Below are positions 8,663-16,595 of a DNA stretch of 64,000 nucleotides, piece by piece. A program made the translations under genes and the position numbers. Within the stretch, counting starts at the first letter, position 1. Each line of letters opens with the position of its first letter. The notes beneath the pieces were generated by a model that ran no database searches, had not been told where the DNA came from, and worked only from the letters and a program-made list of their open reading frames with translations. The stretch lies in the NCBI GenBank assembly GCA_022800215.1, contig JAAWPV010000002.1, forward strand, positions 55,191 through 119,190. Reading direction: 5' to 3'. This DNA is from Oscillospiraceae bacterium. Its GTDB lineage: Bacteria > Bacillota > Clostridia > Oscillospirales > Oscillospiraceae.

Positions 8663-9378
8663 TGGAACGGCTTGACGGACGGAAAAAAGATGAACTGCGC
8701 AAGGTGGAGATCCTGCCAGGCATCAACAAATTTGCCGAGGGCTCCTGCCTCATTCGCTGCGGCAACACCCATGTGCTGTGCTGCGCCAGCGTGGAGGAAG
8801 GGGCGCCCCGCCATGTCCCCGAGGGGACGGGTTGGGTGACGGCGGAGTATTCCATGCTCCCCCGGGCCAACCGGGAGCGGTCCCGCCGGGACATTGCCAA
8901 ACTGAAGCTCTCCCCCCGGTCGGCGGAGATCCAAAGGCTGGTGGGCCGGTCCCTCCGGGCCTGCGTGGATATGACCAAGCTGGGGGACAGGACAGTCACC
9001 ATCGACTGCGACGTTTTGCAGGGGGATGGCGGCACCCGGACTGCCAGCGTCACCGGGGGCTATGTGGCTCTTGCTCTGGCGGTGAAGAAACTGCTGGCTG
9101 AGGGCGTTTTGACGGAAGATCCCCTCATTGACAGCGTGGCCGCCGTCTCGGCGGGCATCGTGGGGGAGGAACTGCTGCTGGATCTCTGCTATGAGGAGGA
9201 CTCCTCCGCCCAGGTGGATCTTAACTGTGTTATGACAGGCTCCGGGGGTATCGTGGAGCTTCAGGGCACCGGGGAAGGCCGGGCCTTTACCGTGAAGGAG
9301 CAGCGGGCCCTGGTGGACCTCTGCGCCAAAGGAATCGGAGAGCTGCGGGCTATCCAGAAAGCCGCACTGGAGGGCTGA
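8659..9378 (+). CDS. rph: Ribonuclease PH
   Basis: RNase PH trims tRNA 3' ends by phosphorolysis. The product is about 240 residues, the usual length. It shows the RPH core: 'EGSCLIRCGNTHVLCCASVEEGAPR', 'GTGWVTAEYSMLPRA' and the catalytic region 'DCDVLQGDGGTRTASVTGGY'. The start overlaps the stop of the small membrane-protein gene, with a second ATG at the next codon as an alternative. The C-terminus encodes the ribosome site of rdgB, a conserved rph-rdgB pairing. Confidence 0.96.
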   Translation: MMERLDGRKKDELRKVEILPGINKFAEGSCLIRCGNTHVLCCASVEEGAPRHVPEGTGWVTAEYSMLPRANRERSRRDIAKLKLSPRSAEIQRLVGRSLRACVDMTKLGDRTVTIDCDVLQGDGGTRTASVTGGYVALALAVKKLLAEGVLTEDPLIDSVAAVSAGIVGEELLLDLCYEEDSSAQVDLNCVMTGSGGIVELQGTGEGRAFTVKEQRALVDLCAKGIGELRAIQKAALEG

Positions 9379-9382
9379 AACG

Positions 9383-9982
9383 ATGAAAATGGTATTGGCA
9401 AGTAAGAATCCGCACAAACTGACTGAGATGAAAGCCATTCTGAGTCAGTTGGGCGTTGAGGTGGTCCTGGAATCCGACGTTGGCGTGGATGTGGACGTGG
9501 AGGAGACGGGCACCACCTTTGAGGAGAACGCTCGGCTGAAGGCGGAGGCTGTCATGAAGGCCGCCGGCCTTCCCGCCATCGCCGACGACTCCGGCCTCTG
9601 CGTCACCGCCTTGGGCGGCGGGCCGGGGGTCTATTCCGCCCGGTACGGCGGGGAGGGGCTCAATGACCGGCAGCGGTATGAACTGGTGCTGCAAGGCCTT
9701 TCCGGCCAGATGGACCGGAGCGCCAAGTTCGTCTCCTGCATCTGCTGCTGCTTCCCGGGCGGGGATGTGCTGAACGCTCGGGGGGAATGTCCGGGGCTCA
9801 TCACTTACTCCCCCAGGGGAGAGGACGGCTTCGGCTACGACCCCATCTTCCTGGTGCCCGAGACCAAAAAGACCTTTGCCCAGATGACGGCGGCGGAGAA
9901 GAACGCCATCTCCCACCGGGGCCGGGCCTTGGAGGTATTTCGGACGGAATTGGAACAATATTTGGGAGGACAACATGGCTGA
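9383..9982 (+). CDS. rdgB: XTP/dITP diphosphatase (RdgB/HAM1)
   Basis: This enzyme hydrolyses non-canonical purine triphosphates such as dITP and XTP so that they are not built into DNA or RNA. The 199-residue product carries the HAM1 signature: 'LASKNPHKLTEMKAIL', 'TFEENARLKAEA', 'AIADDSGLCVTALGG.PGVYSARYGG' and 'GFGYDPIFLVPE'. It starts four bases after rph and overlaps yhbY by 8 bp. Confidence 0.96.
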   Translation: MKMVLASKNPHKLTEMKAILSQLGVEVVLESDVGVDVDVEETGTTFEENARLKAEAVMKAAGLPAIADDSGLCVTALGGGPGVYSARYGGEGLNDRQRYELVLQGLSGQMDRSAKFVSCICCCFPGGDVLNARGECPGLITYSPRGEDGFGYDPIFLVPETKKTFAQMTAAEKNAISHRGRALEVFRTELEQYLGGQHG

Positions 9983-10295
9983 ATTGACAAGTAAGCAGCG
10001 GGCCCAGCTCCGGGCTTTGGGCAACAGCCTGGAGCCTATCGTCCACATCGGCAAGGAGGACATCGGGGACAACCTGATCCGCCAGGCTGACGAGGCCTTG
10101 GAGGCCCGGGAACTCATCAAGTGCCGGGTGCTGGAGAATTCGGAGTACACCGCCCGGGAGGCCGCGGAGCTTCTTTCTCAGAAGGTCCGTGCGGAGATTG
10201 TCCAGGTCATTGGAACAAAATTCATTTTATATCGTCCAAGTCATAAGAAGGACAAAAAAGACAAGATCGTTCTGGTGAAAGCCAGCAGGAAATAA
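9975..10295 (+). CDS. yhbY: YhbY-family (CRM domain) ribosome-associated RNA-binding protein
   Basis: The 106-residue product is a single CRM domain: 'LTSKQRAQLRALGNSLEPIVHIGK' at the N-terminus and 'IVQVIGTKFILYRPS' near the end. YhbY proteins bind pre-50S ribosomal particles. The ribosome site GGGAGG lies inside rdgB, with an 8-bp gene overlap. The C-terminal tail is rich in lysine. Confidence 0.93.
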   Translation: MAELTSKQRAQLRALGNSLEPIVHIGKEDIGDNLIRQADEALEARELIKCRVLENSEYTAREAAELLSQKVRAEIVQVIGTKFILYRPSHKKDKKDKIVLVKASRK

Positions 10296-10345
10296 GGCCC
10301 ATTGCCTGAGAAACTGTCTGCCCAAGAGAAAAGGGGGAGTCCTTT

Positions 10346-11548
10346 GTGAAGATTGGTATCTATGGAGGCACCTTTAACCCGCCCCACCTGGGGCATCTCA
10401 CCTCGGCCCGGTTTGCCATGGAGGCCCTGGGGCTGGACAAGCTGCTGTTCATGCCGGCAGGAACACCACCCCACAAGGTTTTGCCGGAGGGCTCTCCCAC
10501 ACCGGAGCAGCGGCTCCGGATGATGGAGCTTGCCGCTGACAGTATGCTCCTGCCTGACCGGGTGGAGATATCCGATCTGGAGCTTCAGCGAGAGGGGAAG
10601 AGCTTTACCTCGGACACTCTCCGGCAGCTTCATGAGGTATTTCCCGATGACGAGCTGTGGTTCCTCATGGGCACCGATATGTTTCTGACCCTTCACAAGT
10701 GGCACGAGCCGGAAGTCATCTGTTCCCTGGCCCATTTGGCGGCCTTTGCCCGGACTGAGAAGGACACGGGAGAGATGCTGGAGATCCAGGGGAAGTATCT
10801 CGGCGAGACTTATGGGGCAAGCTGTACCGTTGTCCAGTTGCCCCGGATCATTCCCGTGTCCTCCACCCAGCTGCGGGAGCTGCTTCGGAAGGGGGAGGGA
10901 CGGCAATACCTTGCCCCGGGGGTCTACGGCTATGTCCTGCGTCATGGACTTTATGGGACCAAAGCCGATCTGAAGCACCTCAGTGATGAGGATTTGAAGG
11001 CCTGCTCCCTCTCCATGGTTCATGCCAAGCGCCACGCACATATTCTGGGTGTGGCCGGGGAGGCGGTGCGTTTGGCGGAGCGCTGGGGTGCCGACAAGGA
11101 GAAGGCTTACCGGGCCGGTATTCTCCACGACTGCACCAAGTACCTGGAACTGGAGGCTCAGTTAGCCATCTGCCAAAAATACGGCGTGGAGATAGACGAG
11201 CTGGAGCGGAAAGACGCCAAGCTGCTCCACTCTAAGACGGGAGCGGCCATCGCCCGGGGTGAGTATGGAGTGGACGAGGAGATATACACCGCCATCTTCT
11301 ACCATACCACGGGGCGGGCAAATATGACTTTAATGGAGAAGATTATTTATCTGGCCGATTACATAGAGCCCAATCGGGACTTCGAGGGGCTGGAGACGCT
11401 GCGGCGGCTCTGCTACGAGGATCTGGACGCGGGGCTTGAGATGGGCTTTGCCATGAGCGTGGCCGATCTGAAGCGGCGGGGCGTTGTGATCCATGCAAAT
11501 ACACAGGGAGCGCTGGACTGGGTGCGGGAGCACCGGAAAGGACCGTAA
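10346..11548 (+). CDS. nadD: Fused nicotinate-nucleotide adenylyltransferase (NadD) and YqeK HD-domain hydrolase
   Basis: Residues 1-195 are NadD, which makes deamido-NAD+ from nicotinate mononucleotide: GGTFNPPHLGHL (nucleotidyl-transferase HxGH block), 'PAGTPPHK' and 'ISSTQLRELL'-like VSSTQLREL. From about residue 215 the same chain continues as YqeK: RHAHILGV, ILHDCTKY (HD motif), then an H at 'LLHSKTGA' and 'YHTTGRANMTLMEKIIYLADYIEP'. YqeK homologues hydrolyse diadenosine tetraphosphate. In Bacillus these are two adjacent genes; here no stop separates them. The GTG start follows AGGGGGA. The total of 400 residues equals the sum of both families. Confidence 0.93.
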   Translation: MKIGIYGGTFNPPHLGHLTSARFAMEALGLDKLLFMPAGTPPHKVLPEGSPTPEQRLRMMELAADSMLLPDRVEISDLELQREGKSFTSDTLRQLHEVFPDDELWFLMGTDMFLTLHKWHEPEVICSLAHLAAFARTEKDTGEMLEIQGKYLGETYGASCTVVQLPRIIPVSSTQLRELLRKGEGRQYLAPGVYGYVLRHGLYGTKADLKHLSDEDLKACSLSMVHAKRHAHILGVAGEAVRLAERWGADKEKAYRAGILHDCTKYLELEAQLAICQKYGVEIDELERKDAKLLHSKTGAAIARGEYGVDEEIYTAIFYHTTGRANMTLMEKIIYLADYIEPNRDFEGLETLRRLCYEDLDAGLEMGFAMSVADLKRRGVVIHANTQGALDWVREHRKGP

Positions 11549-13675
11549 ATGAAGGACGAAAAAGAACAGGGGACCGGCGGCAAGACTCCGCCGAAAAAGC
11601 CACGGGGGAACGGACGAGGCGCCCAACCCATACAGGGGACGAGCCGAGGCACAACCCGGCCCGTTCGAAGGTTTGATGTGGACATTCCAGGCCCGGGAGA
11701 GCCGGAAACCGGAATGGGACTCGGAGCGGAAACGCCTGTACCTGCCGGGGAAAAACCGGAAGAGTCTGTGGCTGCCGAAAAAAAGCCCGCTGAGAGGCCG
11801 AAAAGAACTGCCGGAGCCAAGGACACCGGAGAGACAAAAGCTGCCGGGACGGTCCCGCCTGCCGGAAAAGCGGCCCAGGAGCAGTGGGCACCTCCGCCGG
11901 AGGAGCCCACCGTCCGGTTCCGGAAGGGGCAGGTGCCCGTAAAGGGGCCCAAGCCCCCCGCCCGGCGGGGAGCGGTGTCCTCCAGAAGAGGAAGCGTCCC
12001 GGCAGGGGGCAGCCAGACCAGGCGGGAGACCCCCGGACCGACAACGGACGGAAAAACCGGACAGGGTACAACCAAGCCGGCCACCAGCCAGAGCGGACAA
12101 GGAACGCCGAAGACGGCAGCGGACGACAGGCAGCAGGCGGGGCAGTCTTCCCCTCCTGCGGAGGGCCGCCAGGGCAGAGGCCGCCCGGTGGGGGTCAGAG
12201 GCGTTCGGGCGGACGGTCCCCGGACAGCCGGACAGCCGCCAAAGGCAAAGGAAGTGCCCGCCGGAAACGGCCGGGGCGCCCAGAAGAGCCAGCGGCCCGT
12301 GCCGCCGCCCTCTTCCCGCCCCCCCAGAGAGCAGGAAGAGGCGGAGAAGCCCCGGTACACCGGCAAACAGCTGATCCTTCGCCGCTGCTATATTGCCCTC
12401 ACCGTTCTCTCTGCCATCATCGTGGCGGTGTATGCGGGATTTCGGCTCTTTGCCGCCCCGCCCGAGGTGAAGCCTCCTGCCATCAGCCGTCCTCCAGTGG
12501 TCATTACCACCACCGACCCGGAAGGGAATCAAGTGGAGATGATCGAGCCGGATATTTCCAGCAGTGACCGGAAGCAAGAGTTTTATACCTTCCTGCTGGT
12601 GGGGGAGAGCCAGGAGGCAGGCGGCGGCCTTACGGATACCATGATCCTGGTGTCCTACGACGTGCCCAACCAGAAGCTGAGCCTGATGAGCCTGCCCCGA
12701 GATATCTACGTCAGCGAGAACGAACGGCTCCTCAACTCGGTCTATACCCGGGCCGGGGGTGGAGAGGAGGGCATGACGGCCCTTCAGGAGCAGGTGCAGA
12801 AGCTCACCGGCATATACCCCGATTTCGGTATCAGCCTGAAGTGGGAGGCAGTGGGCGAACTGGTGGAGGCCATCGGCGGGGTGTGGTTCGATGTGCCCCG
12901 GGACATGCACTACTGGGATCCCACCCAGAACCTGCGGATCAATGTGGACAAGGGCTATCAGCTTTTGAACGGCGAGGACGCCATGGGTGTGGTTCGGTTC
13001 CGGGCCACCTATGTGGATGGTGACCTGGGGCGCATCAAGGTCCAGCAGGACTTTTTGAAGGCCCTTATCAGCCAGTGCCTCCAGATGGACAACCTGCTGA
13101 AAAATCTGGGCAGCTACCTGGATATTTTCCAGCGGAATGTGAATACCAACCTGACAGTGGGCAACTTGACCTATTTCGCCACCAACGCCCTGACGGGGCT
13201 GGATATGGACAATGTGACCTTTACCACCCTACCCAACGCCTCCCCATACGAGGGCTGCGACCATCTGGTGGGCGTCCCCCGGCAGATCGTGGTGACGGTG
13301 AACCAGTATTTCAATCCCTATAAGACGGACATTCGGCTGAGTGAGCTGGATGTGGTGACCAACATCTCCCGGCCCACTCCAAAGCCCACCCCCACCCCGG
13401 AGCCTACGGAGACGCCGAAGGTGGAGGACCCGAAGGAAAGCCATCGGCCCACTGAGTCGGAGGAGCCGGAGGACCCCGTCACCCAGCTGCCGCCGGGAGT
13501 GAGCCCCACACCCAAGCCCTCTGCCCGGCCCAGCCAGCCCCCCGAAGAGAGCCGGGAGCCGGAGCCCACGGCGGCACCAACCCCCACCCCGGAGCTCCCG
13601 GCCCTCACCCCTCCGCCTGCGCCTTCGGCGCCTTCTGAACCGGAGGGAGAGCCTTTGTTACCTCCGGGCATATAA
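11549..13675 (+). CDS. LytR-CpsA-Psr (LCP) family cell-wall glycopolymer ligase with long disordered N-terminus
   Basis: LCP enzymes move undecaprenyl-linked polymers onto peptidoglycan. The LCP domain spans about residues 343-560, with 'GGGLTDTMILVSYDVPNQKLSLMSLPRDIYV' and 'VRFRATYVDGDLGRIKVQQDFL'. A single membrane helix lies near residues 278-300 (IALTVLSAIIVAVYAGFRLF). The unusual part is the 270-residue cytoplasmic arm, which is very rich in Pro, Gly, Arg, Lys and Gln and looks disordered; the tail (about 608-708) is a PTP/PEP-rich wall-spanning linker. Family members are usually 300-450 residues, this one has 708. It begins directly after the nadD-yqeK stop. tagO and mnaA elsewhere in the window could supply its substrate pathway. 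Confidence 0.92.
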   Translation: MKDEKEQGTGGKTPPKKPRGNGRGAQPIQGTSRGTTRPVRRFDVDIPGPGEPETGMGLGAETPVPAGEKPEESVAAEKKPAERPKRTAGAKDTGETKAAGTVPPAGKAAQEQWAPPPEEPTVRFRKGQVPVKGPKPPARRGAVSSRRGSVPAGGSQTRRETPGPTTDGKTGQGTTKPATSQSGQGTPKTAADDRQQAGQSSPPAEGRQGRGRPVGVRGVRADGPRTAGQPPKAKEVPAGNGRGAQKSQRPVPPPSSRPPREQEEAEKPRYTGKQLILRRCYIALTVLSAIIVAVYAGFRLFAAPPEVKPPAISRPPVVITTTDPEGNQVEMIEPDISSSDRKQEFYTFLLVGESQEAGGGLTDTMILVSYDVPNQKLSLMSLPRDIYVSENERLLNSVYTRAGGGEEGMTALQEQVQKLTGIYPDFGISLKWEAVGELVEAIGGVWFDVPRDMHYWDPTQNLRINVDKGYQLLNGEDAMGVVRFRATYVDGDLGRIKVQQDFLKALISQCLQMDNLLKNLGSYLDIFQRNVNTNLTVGNLTYFATNALTGLDMDNVTFTTLPNASPYEGCDHLVGVPRQIVVTVNQYFNPYKTDIRLSELDVVTNISRPTPKPTPTPEPTETPKVEDPKESHRPTESEEPEDPVTQLPPGVSPTPKPSARPSQPPEESREPEPTAAPTPTPELPALTPPPAPSAPSEPEGEPLLPPGI

Positions 13676-13690
13676 GAAAGGAGAACCCAT

Positions 13691-14053
13691 ATGACACCCA
13701 AAGAAACCGCCCTGCTGCTGGCCAAAGCCCTGGACAGCAGGAAGGGGCTTGATATCAAGGTACTGGAGACCGGGCACCTCACCACCCTGGCCGACTATTT
13801 CGTCCTCTGCTCCGCCACCTCCTCCACCCAGATCCGCGCCCTTGCCGAGGCCTGCGAGAAAGCCATGAAAGAGCAGGCGGGGGAGGACCCCCACCACGTG
13901 GAAGGCCACCGGGGCGGCACCTGGGTGCTGCTGGACTTCTCCGCCGTGGTGGTCCACATCTTCAATGAGGAGGCCAGGGAGTTCTACGATCTGGAGCGGC
14001 TCTGGAGTGATGCCACCCCGGTGGATCTCACCGGCATCCTTACGGATAACTGA
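13691..14053 (+). CDS. rsfS: Ribosome silencing factor RsfS (RsfA/YbeB, Iojap family)
   Basis: RsfS binds L14 (uL14) on the 50S subunit and blocks subunit joining when nutrients are scarce. The 120-residue product shows the family core 'LDIKVLETGHLTTLADYFVLCSATSSTQIRALAE' and 'WVLLDFSAVVVHIFNEEAREFYDLERLW'. Ribosome site AAGGAGAA. It is the last gene of the smc operon and is followed at once by a strong terminator. nadD-yqeK-rsfS linkage is conserved in Firmicutes. Confidence 0.95.
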   Translation: MTPKETALLLAKALDSRKGLDIKVLETGHLTTLADYFVLCSATSSTQIRALAEACEKAMKEQAGEDPHHVEGHRGGTWVLLDFSAVVVHIFNEEAREFYDLERLWSDATPVDLTGILTDN

Positions 14054-14054
14054 G

Positions 14055-14094
14055 AAAAAAGGAGGCTTCCCGTTTTTGGGAAGCCTCCTTTTTT
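14055..14094 (+). terminator. Rho-independent terminator of the smc-rsfS operon
   Basis: AAAAAAGGAGGCTTCCC and GGGAAGCCTCCTTTTTT form a perfect stem around a GTTTTT loop. The T run on either strand means it can also serve the convergent flavodoxin gene. Confidence 0.9.
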
Positions 14095-14103
14095 GCGTGA
14101 AGA

Positions 14104-14646
14104 TCAAAATTTCTCCGCCAAGGCGGCGGCACGGGGCTCGCCGTCGGTCTTCTTGACAGCGCCTGCTTCCAAAACGCCGGGGACCAGCACCTGGCCCACG
14201 TCTGTCCAGCCGTTAAGGGCGGCGGTGCGCTCGTAGGGGATGCGGATACCGTCCAGGACGGCGGGGTCCTCCTCCTCGCAGCAGGCGATGAGGGCCGTCT
14301 TCTTGCCCTTGAAGTCCTTGCCGCCAATGACAAAGGAGAACATTTTGTCGATGACATTCTTAATTTGCCCGGGCATGGAGTACCAATAGAGGGGCATGGC
14401 GAAGACAATGCCGTCGGCAGTGAGAAGGTCGTCGGCGATGACATTGAAATCGTCGTCGAATGTACAGGGCTTGCCGGTGGAGTAGCAGGTCTCGCAGCCG
14501 TGGCAGCCGCCCACGTTCAGAAGGGCGGCATCATGGCGGATGACAGTGTGGCCTTTGGCCTGGGCGGCCTCGGCAAAGGCCTGGGCCATGGCGGCACTGT
14601 TGCCGTTTTTCCGGGCGGAGCCGGTGAGCAGGACGATCTTGGACAT
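14104..14646 (-). CDS. Flavodoxin-like NAD(P)H-dependent FMN reductase
   Basis: The product has 180 residues from the ATG at 14646 (MSKIVLLTGSARKNGNSAAM). The phosphate-binding loop GSARKNGNS, the CHGCETC cysteine pair and 'IVFAMPLYWYSMPGQIKNVIDKM' are typical of the iron-sulphur-flavoprotein/NADPH-dependent FMN reductase group, which reduces quinones, azo or nitro compounds. It is transcribed divergently from an HxlR regulator, an arrangement common for redox or electrophile-induced reductases. The natural substrate is not evident. Confidence 0.88.
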   Translation of the reverse strand: MSKIVLLTGSARKNGNSAAMAQAFAEAAQAKGHTVIRHDAALLNVGGCHGCETCYSTGKPCTFDDDFNVIADDLLTADGIVFAMPLYWYSMPGQIKNVIDKMFSFVIGGKDFKGKKTALIACCEEEDPAVLDGIRIPYERTAALNGWTDVGQVLVPGVLEAGAVKKTDGEPRAAALAEKF

Positions 14647-14691
14647 GATGATAACCTCTTTTACTTGAAATTTGGCGCGGCGTCTGCTATG

Positions 14692-14744
14692 ATTATAGCG
14701 GATAGGAGAAAAAGGGCAAGTACGCACAATTAGGTGATATACTT
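14692..14744. promoter_or_regulatory. Overlapping divergent promoters with candidate HxlR operator
   Basis: A minus-strand TATAAT (14697-14692) with TTGCCC 16 bp upstream serves the reductase. A plus-strand TATACT (14738-14743) serves hxlR but has a poor -35. Inverted pentamers AAGTA (14718-14722) and TACTT (14740-14744) flank the plus-strand -10 region and are a candidate HxlR site. The short arms make the operator tentative. Confidence 0.4.
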
Positions 14745-14764
14745 ACCCAAAGGGAAGTGTAAGG

Positions 14765-15097
14765 ATGAACGGACGGTGCATTTCGGCGGAGTGCCTGGGG
14801 GAGACGGGGTTTTCCTACACCCTGTCCCTCATCAGCGGGAAATACAAGATGACGGTGCTCTACACCCTCTCCGAGTTCGGGGTGGTCCGGTTCAACGAGA
14901 TGAAGCGGTACATCGGCGGGGTGTCCTTCAAGACCCTCAGCGCCACGCTAAAGGAGCTGGAAGCCGACGGGCTGGTCCACCGGGAGGAGTATCCCCAGAT
15001 CCCGCCCAAGGTGGAATACAGCCTGACAGAGCGGGGAAAGTCCCTGATGCCCATTCTGGACGGGATGTGCGAGTGGGGCGAGCAGAACAGGATATGA
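14765..15097 (+). CDS. HxlR-type winged-helix transcriptional regulator
   Basis: The 110-residue product has the HxlR (DUF24, MarR-like) layout: an N-terminal Cys followed by 'LISGKYKMTVLYTLSEFGVVRFNEMKRYIGGVSFKTLSATLKELEADGLVHREEY' and 'PPKVEYSLTERGKSL'. Cysteine at position 10 fits thiol-based sensing as in YodB/HypR, though only the family pattern supports that. It probably controls the divergent FMN reductase and itself. It ends at a hairpin shared with the SGNH gene. Confidence 0.92.
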   Translation: MNGRCISAECLGETGFSYTLSLISGKYKMTVLYTLSEFGVVRFNEMKRYIGGVSFKTLSATLKELEADGLVHREEYPQIPPKVEYSLTERGKSLMPILDGMCEWGEQNRI

Positions 15098-15100
15098 AAA

Positions 15101-15129
15101 AAGGAGCGGACCTATGAGGTCCGCTCCTT
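15101..15129. terminator. Bidirectional terminator between hxlR and the SGNH hydrolase gene
   Basis: GGAGCGGACC and GGTCCGCTCC around a TATGA loop, preceded by an A run and followed by CTTC on the plus strand. The two flanking genes converge on it. Confidence 0.75.
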
Positions 15130-15134
15130 CTGTG

Positions 15135-15869
15135 TTATTCCGCCGGGATATAGTGGTATTGCAGGTACTCCAGCCAGACCTTGTAATAGGAGGCGTTGAA
15201 GTGTATGCCGTCCCAGGTCTTGTTGGCGGGGAGGAAGCCGTCCTCCCCGGCCAGAGCGTCGCAGAGGTCAATGTAATAACATTCCTTCTCCTGGGCCAGC
15301 TCGTAGAGGTTCTCGTTGAAGCGGCGGACATTGGCCATGGTGAAGGAGCCGCCGGCGGCGTCCTTGTTGGCGCTGACAGGGGAGATGCCCATGACGTAGA
15401 TGAGGGCGTCGGGATGGTCGGCGGCGAGCCGGTCCAGCACCCCGCCGTAGGCGGACATGAGCCGGTCCATGCTGTAGCCGATCTCGTTGATGCCCAGAAG
15501 GATATAGATTTTTCCGTAGTCCTTCCCGGACATCTGTGTGATGTATTCATCCACGGTGAATACAGTTTTGCTGGTGGCGGCGTAGTAGTCGCAGACCGAC
15601 AGGCCGCTGTACATCCGGAAGCCGTCCACCAGGGAGTTGCCGATGAAAGCGGCGTCGGCAAAGTAATCGTCCTCCGCGGGGGCCTCCTGAGCCGGGACCT
15701 GGGGGCCGGAATAGGAGGGCTCCGGTTCCATCTCCGGCTCTGCCTCCACAACAGAAACAGCCGGGATCTCTTCTGCCGGGCTGGTATCTTCAGGCGGGGT
15801 AAGGCCGGGGCCCAGCAGGGCGGAAACCAAATAAAAGGCGGCGAAAAGAGCGGCGGTGTTTGGGGTCAC
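15135..15869 (-). CDS. Membrane-anchored or secreted SGNH/GDSL-type hydrolase
   Basis: The GTG at 15869 gives 244 residues. A hydrophobic N-terminus (residues 4-22) and an acidic Pro/Glu-rich linker (to about 70) precede the catalytic domain, which points to export. The domain has the SGNH blocks: FIGNSLVDGF (block I serine), a G-I-N-E at 'LLGINEIGY' (block III) and WDGIHFN (block V Asp/His). Such enzymes de-acylate lipids or cell-surface polysaccharides. The start overlaps the region behind the VanX-like gene by a 15-bp gap, so these two and the GNAT gene may be one operon. Confidence 0.82.
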   Translation of the reverse strand: MTPNTAALFAAFYLVSALLGPGLTPPEDTSPAEEIPAVSVVEAEPEMEPEPSYSGPQVPAQEAPAEDDYFADAAFIGNSLVDGFRMYSGLSVCDYYAATSKTVFTVDEYITQMSGKDYGKIYILLGINEIGYSMDRLMSAYGGVLDRLAADHPDALIYVMGISPVSANKDAAGGSFTMANVRRFNENLYELAQEKECYYIDLCDALAGEDGFLPANKTWDGIHFNASYYKVWLEYLQYHYIPAE

Positions 15870-15884
15870 TTGGGTTTCATCTCC

Positions 15885-16595
15885 TTATGCTGGGAAATCA
15901 CATTCCGGGCAAAAGCCGTAGATGGGGGCCTTGCCCGTCCGGGCGGCCCACTGGCGTTCCCCGTAGGCATAATGCCACCATTCACATTCGTAGTTCACAA
16001 GGCCCACCGAGGCCATCAGGTTGAAGAGGAGCCGCCGGTGGTCCCGGGCTTTCTCCAGGCCGGGAGGACAGTCCTGCTCCAAAGCGACCGTGCGGGCCAG
16101 GGCGGTGAAATCGTCAAAGCCGGTGCCCATGTCCAGAGGAACCCCGTTTTTGCACAGGGTCAGGTCCACGGCGCCCCCGGTGGTGTGGGGAGCGGGACGG
16201 TGGAGCCGCTTCACGGGCTTTGCCACAAAGTCGTCCAAAATAAGCTCCAGCTCCGCTGGGCTTGCCTCGGGCCGCTCCCGGAGGAGCTGGGCCTTGAAGC
16301 GGTCATAGATGGCCTGCTGGACCGGAAGGGGGCGGAGCGCGTCGAAAATAAGGATGGAGTAGTCCAGAGGCAGCTTGTTCACCGCCTGGCAGAGCTTCCG
16401 GCACAGGGTCTCCCGCAGAAGGCAGGTCTCCATGGCCCCGGAGAGGTCCTGCCTGTGGTAGGAGCCCTCATAGACGATGCGGCCGCAGAGGGCGGTGGGG
16501 TCCCCGAGGGCCTCGCCGCAGTCCTGGGGGGCGGGGACCGCCGCCCAGTCATACTGCTTGGGGCCGGGGATGGGGGCGGAAAATTCCCGCAGCAT
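15885..16595 (-). CDS. VanX-type D-alanyl-D-alanine dipeptidase
   Basis: The 236-residue product (start MLREFSAPIPGPKQYDWAAV) is a zinc DD-dipeptidase of peptidase family M15D. Visible motifs are the substrate-binding 'FDALRPLPVQQAIYDRFK', the zinc block HTTGGAVDLTL (H...D) and ECEWWHYAYG (catalytic E and zinc H). No vanH, vanA, vanR or vanS lies nearby, so it is more likely a wall-recycling enzyme than part of glycopeptide resistance. Its ATG overlaps the upstream GNAT stop by one base (TGATG), which implies coupling. Confidence 0.88.
   Translation of the reverse strand: MLREFSAPIPGPKQYDWAAVPAPQDCGEALGDPTALCGRIVYEGSYHRQDLSGAMETCLLRETLCRKLCQAVNKLPLDYSILIFDALRPLPVQQAIYDRFKAQLLRERPEASPAELELILDDFVAKPVKRLHRPAPHTTGGAVDLTLCKNGVPLDMGTGFDDFTALARTVALEQDCPPGLEKARDHRRLLFNLMASVGLVNYECEWWHYAYGERQWAARTGKAPIYGFCPECDFPA

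Noticed and set aside
11330-12910. Long minus-strand ORFs opposite the LCP gene (526, 317 and 242 aa)
   Set aside because: They mirror the GC-rich repeats of the disordered LCP arm and lack ribosome sites and motifs.
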